NCBI GenBank assembly: GCA_905182995.1
Contig: CAJJDP010000009.1
Coordinates: 497,150 to 561,149, forward strand
Direction of reading: 5' to 3'
DNA: 64,000 bases
Source: Paramecium octaurelia
Lineage: Eukaryota > Ciliophora > Oligohymenophorea > Peniculida > Parameciidae
Shown: one piece after another, positions 61,980 through 64,000 of the stretch
Layout: every line of letters starts with the position of its first letter
How positions within the stretch are numbered: the stretch's first letter is position 1
The notes under the pieces: generated by a model
Seen by the model: only the letters and a program-made list of their open reading frames with translations
Database searches by the model: none
Told to the model about the DNA's origin: nothing
Program-made: the position numbers and the translations under genes

Positions 61980-62715
61980 ATGATTAACTCATAATCATAA
62001 TCTAATCATATTCCTATAAAAGAACTGCAATATTAACAAATTAATTTTCAAAATTATAATTTAGAGTCATCAGAGGAAGTTAAAGAAAATGAGACAGAAA
62101 AAGCATAATAAATCTAATGATCTTCAAATACCTGAATACTATCTGAATTGATAATACTTTGTGTGGCTAAAAGTATGTTTTAAAGTTCTCAGAAAATAAC
62201 TATCATTGGAAGAACATAAATACACCGTCTGTTGCACTCCAATCTAATTATGCATTTTAATAAATATTACTCATCTTCTTGATATTATTGAATAAGCCAT
62301 TCTAATAAATAAAAAAAAGAATGATATATCAATAAATAATGTATAATAATTTTCTTAGAATAAAATAAAATTAATCGAATGAAACAATAAAAATACCACT
62401 TTTAACATAATGACTTTATTGTCATCATTGCAAAGAAATTTGAGTTAAAAAAAATAAGCCAATATTTTATAGGATTAAATTATCATTTTTAAGTATATGT
62501 ATCCACTCAGTTGTTCTAAGTAAACTGAAAATCTACTATTATTAATATTTTCCAACCTAGAAAATTATAGACCCAAACTGAATATTATGTTTTAAGTAGC
62601 AACTCAAATCGATTAATCTATGCAAAGAAATCATCTAAATATTATAACAACAACAACAAAGTCTAAATTGAGATATTCAATATCTTTTGTATAAACAAAT
62701 TTAATGGTTTAGTGA
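61980..62715 (+). pseudogene. Probable broken gene, family unknown
   Basis: ATG 61980 begins a Gln/Asn-rich sequence. A 25-nt intron at about 62080-62104 would join it to HNKSNDLQIPEYYLN, which ends in TGA 62149-62151. The same frame then continues with convincing sequence (YFVWLKVCFKVLRKQLSLEE, TPIQLCILINITHLLDIIEQ), meets a second TGA at 62380, and goes on (TLLSSLQRNLSQKKQANILQ) to TGA 62713. Two lone stops in an otherwise protein-like frame suggest recent decay. The alternative is a 57-59-residue peptide plus spacer. No family is recognised. Confidence 0.42.
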
Positions 62716-62766
62716 TAAATTGTTAGTTAATTTCTATTTAAAATAACAATATGATAATATTTACAA

Positions 62767-63974
62767 TCATTTCAAAATTGTCACTAAAGATTGAACTAAC
62801 ATTCTATCATATTAACCACCTGCCTAATGATTCATTTATATCCATTTGTGTATAGCCATTTACTCTAATCTGAGTCTTTGTTATGGATCTTTTCTCAAAC
62901 AACATTTAGTAAAATCCTATAATTCATTTGAGACATATTTTGGAAAGTCAACCCTGCCTTCTATAATTTTTCTCATTGTATCTTCTTTGGATGATTAATA
63001 AAATGGAGTAGTTCCAGTGGTTAATTCATATGCCAAAATTCCGATGGACCACAAATCAACAGAATGATCATAATCCTATCCTGAAGCTATTTCTGGACAC
63101 ATATAATCTATAGTTCCACAGAAGGATTACCTTGGTTTTGATTCAGGTGAATAAGTTGCTAAACCAAAATCTGCAATTTTTAAGAATTACTAAAATTGAA
63201 TAAGAAATTTAGATACTAGACTAATTAAAATGTTTTCAGGTTTAATATCTCTATGGATAACTTTCATTTTGTGCATGTATGAAATGCCTTCAACAATTTA
63301 AGCAATGTAATTTCCGGCTTTATTCTCAGTGAATCTACGATTTGGCTGTTTTTTTAATAATTTATATAGTTCTCCATCTGGTGCGTATTCAAGTATCAAA
63401 ACAATCTAAGTGTAATTTAAGCACAAGTACTTTAGTTTATTCTTAGAATACTCCATAAAGTTTTAAGATGTTAGGATGACTCAAGTAGCTTTGAATTTTG
63501 ATTTCATGCGCCAATTGAGCTTCCATTTTATACTTACTAATTACAGTTTTCTGGATGACTTTGAGAGCAACTAAAACTTTTGACGTCTTCTCTCTATCTT
63601 AGTTTAAAGATATACTATGCTTAAAAGACATCACTGAATTTCCCTTTGCCCAAGAACTTTCCAATGTGAAATCTGTCAGATATATTTTAATATTTGGGAC
63701 TGAGGAGTTCTGCTTATTTTATTTGCATTCTGAGAGTTGAATTATTTGAAAATGTGGAAATCGGAGATGGACATTCTGCAGTATCTGGAGTGCGAATAGG
63801 GGATTTAGATGCACATTGTCTTAAGGCAGGTTTGTCCTTCTTCTCTATTGATCTGCTATTGTGGGGTATTATTAAGGGAGGGTTTGATTTCTGTATGATT
63901 GGATCTGGATTAGCAATTTTATTTTATTCCTCTGATTATATAATGAGTTGAGTAAGAGCTGATTGTAATCTCAT
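62767..63974 (-). CDS. Aurora-like serine/threonine kinase, 377 aa
   Basis: Four exons with introns 63594-63615 (22 nt), 63406-63430 and 63190-63216. After a 100-residue disordered, Ser/Pro-rich N-terminus come RFHIGKFLGKGKFSDVF, VALKVI (K131), HRDIKPENIL (D227), ADFGLATYS (D244), FCGTIDYMCPEIASGQDYD and VDLWSIGILAYELTTGTTPF. The layout matches Aurora kinases, which drive spindle assembly and chromosome segregation. The activation-loop threonine of Aurora is replaced by serine (S259 in KPRQSFCGT). ATG 63974 is the only in-frame start before the window edge, but a longer N-terminus cannot be excluded. Confidence 0.9.
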
Positions 63975-64000
63975 TTTGATATTCTTTATTTATTGATCAA

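Overview
The window looks like macronuclear DNA of a Paramecium-type ciliate. TGA is the only codon that ends reading frames. TAA and TAG recur inside conserved domains where glutamine fits. The DNA is very A+T rich, genes are packed tens to a few hundred bases apart, and coding regions are broken by tiny introns. I place 76 introns of 19-34 nt in the confident gene models, nearly all with GTA at the 5' end. I found no operons, insertion sequences, CRISPR arrays, tRNAs or rRNAs. The species cannot be named from the sequence.

Layout. 0-8.8 kb: tail of an unknown gene, a 1259-aa coiled-coil protein, a membrane-anchored SMP-domain lipid-transfer protein (-), and a coiled-coil protein that starts 10 bp from it on the other strand. 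8.9-13.4 kb: an atypical MAP kinase (-), a hybrid histidine kinase with six-helix-like membrane region (+), and a tandem CCCH zinc-finger protein (-). 13.8-18.5 kb: a secreted His/Glu-rich protein, a PX-domain sorting nexin and an EF-hand protein (all +). 18.5-25.9 kb: a relic ADCK/ABC1 kinase pseudogene, a small ubiquitin-fold-like protein, an unknown 656-aa protein, a YTH m6A reader and another decayed stretch. 25.9-39.5 kb: coiled-coil proteins, an MPPED-type metallophosphoesterase, a MORN-repeat protein, a B-box protein, SPEF1/CLAMP, two unknown soluble proteins and a TPR protein. 39.9-44.4 kb: two membrane RING-H2 proteins flanking a NEK-like kinase. 44.7-51.6 kb: histone H4, ribosomal protein uL24 (RPL26), an A/B-type cyclin, an N-terminal-motor kinesin and succinyl-CoA ligase alpha. 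51.7-56 kb: an uncertain gene, an unknown protein and VPS29. 56-64 kb: an adaptor joining a VHS-like domain to an alpha-adaptin-type appendage, an unknown basic protein, CCDC146/MBO2, a decayed gene and an Aurora-like kinase.

Themes. Several genes serve cilia and microtubules (SPEF1, CCDC146, kinesin, MORN, NEK, Aurora, cyclin) and several serve endosomal trafficking (PX sorting nexin, VPS29, VHS-appendage adaptor). Neighbours do not form pathways, as expected for a eukaryote. The most novel item is the VHS plus appendage protein. Exon joins were set by hand from GT-AG limits, frame and conserved motifs; every multi-exon model given at or above 0.7 confidence sums to a multiple of three.
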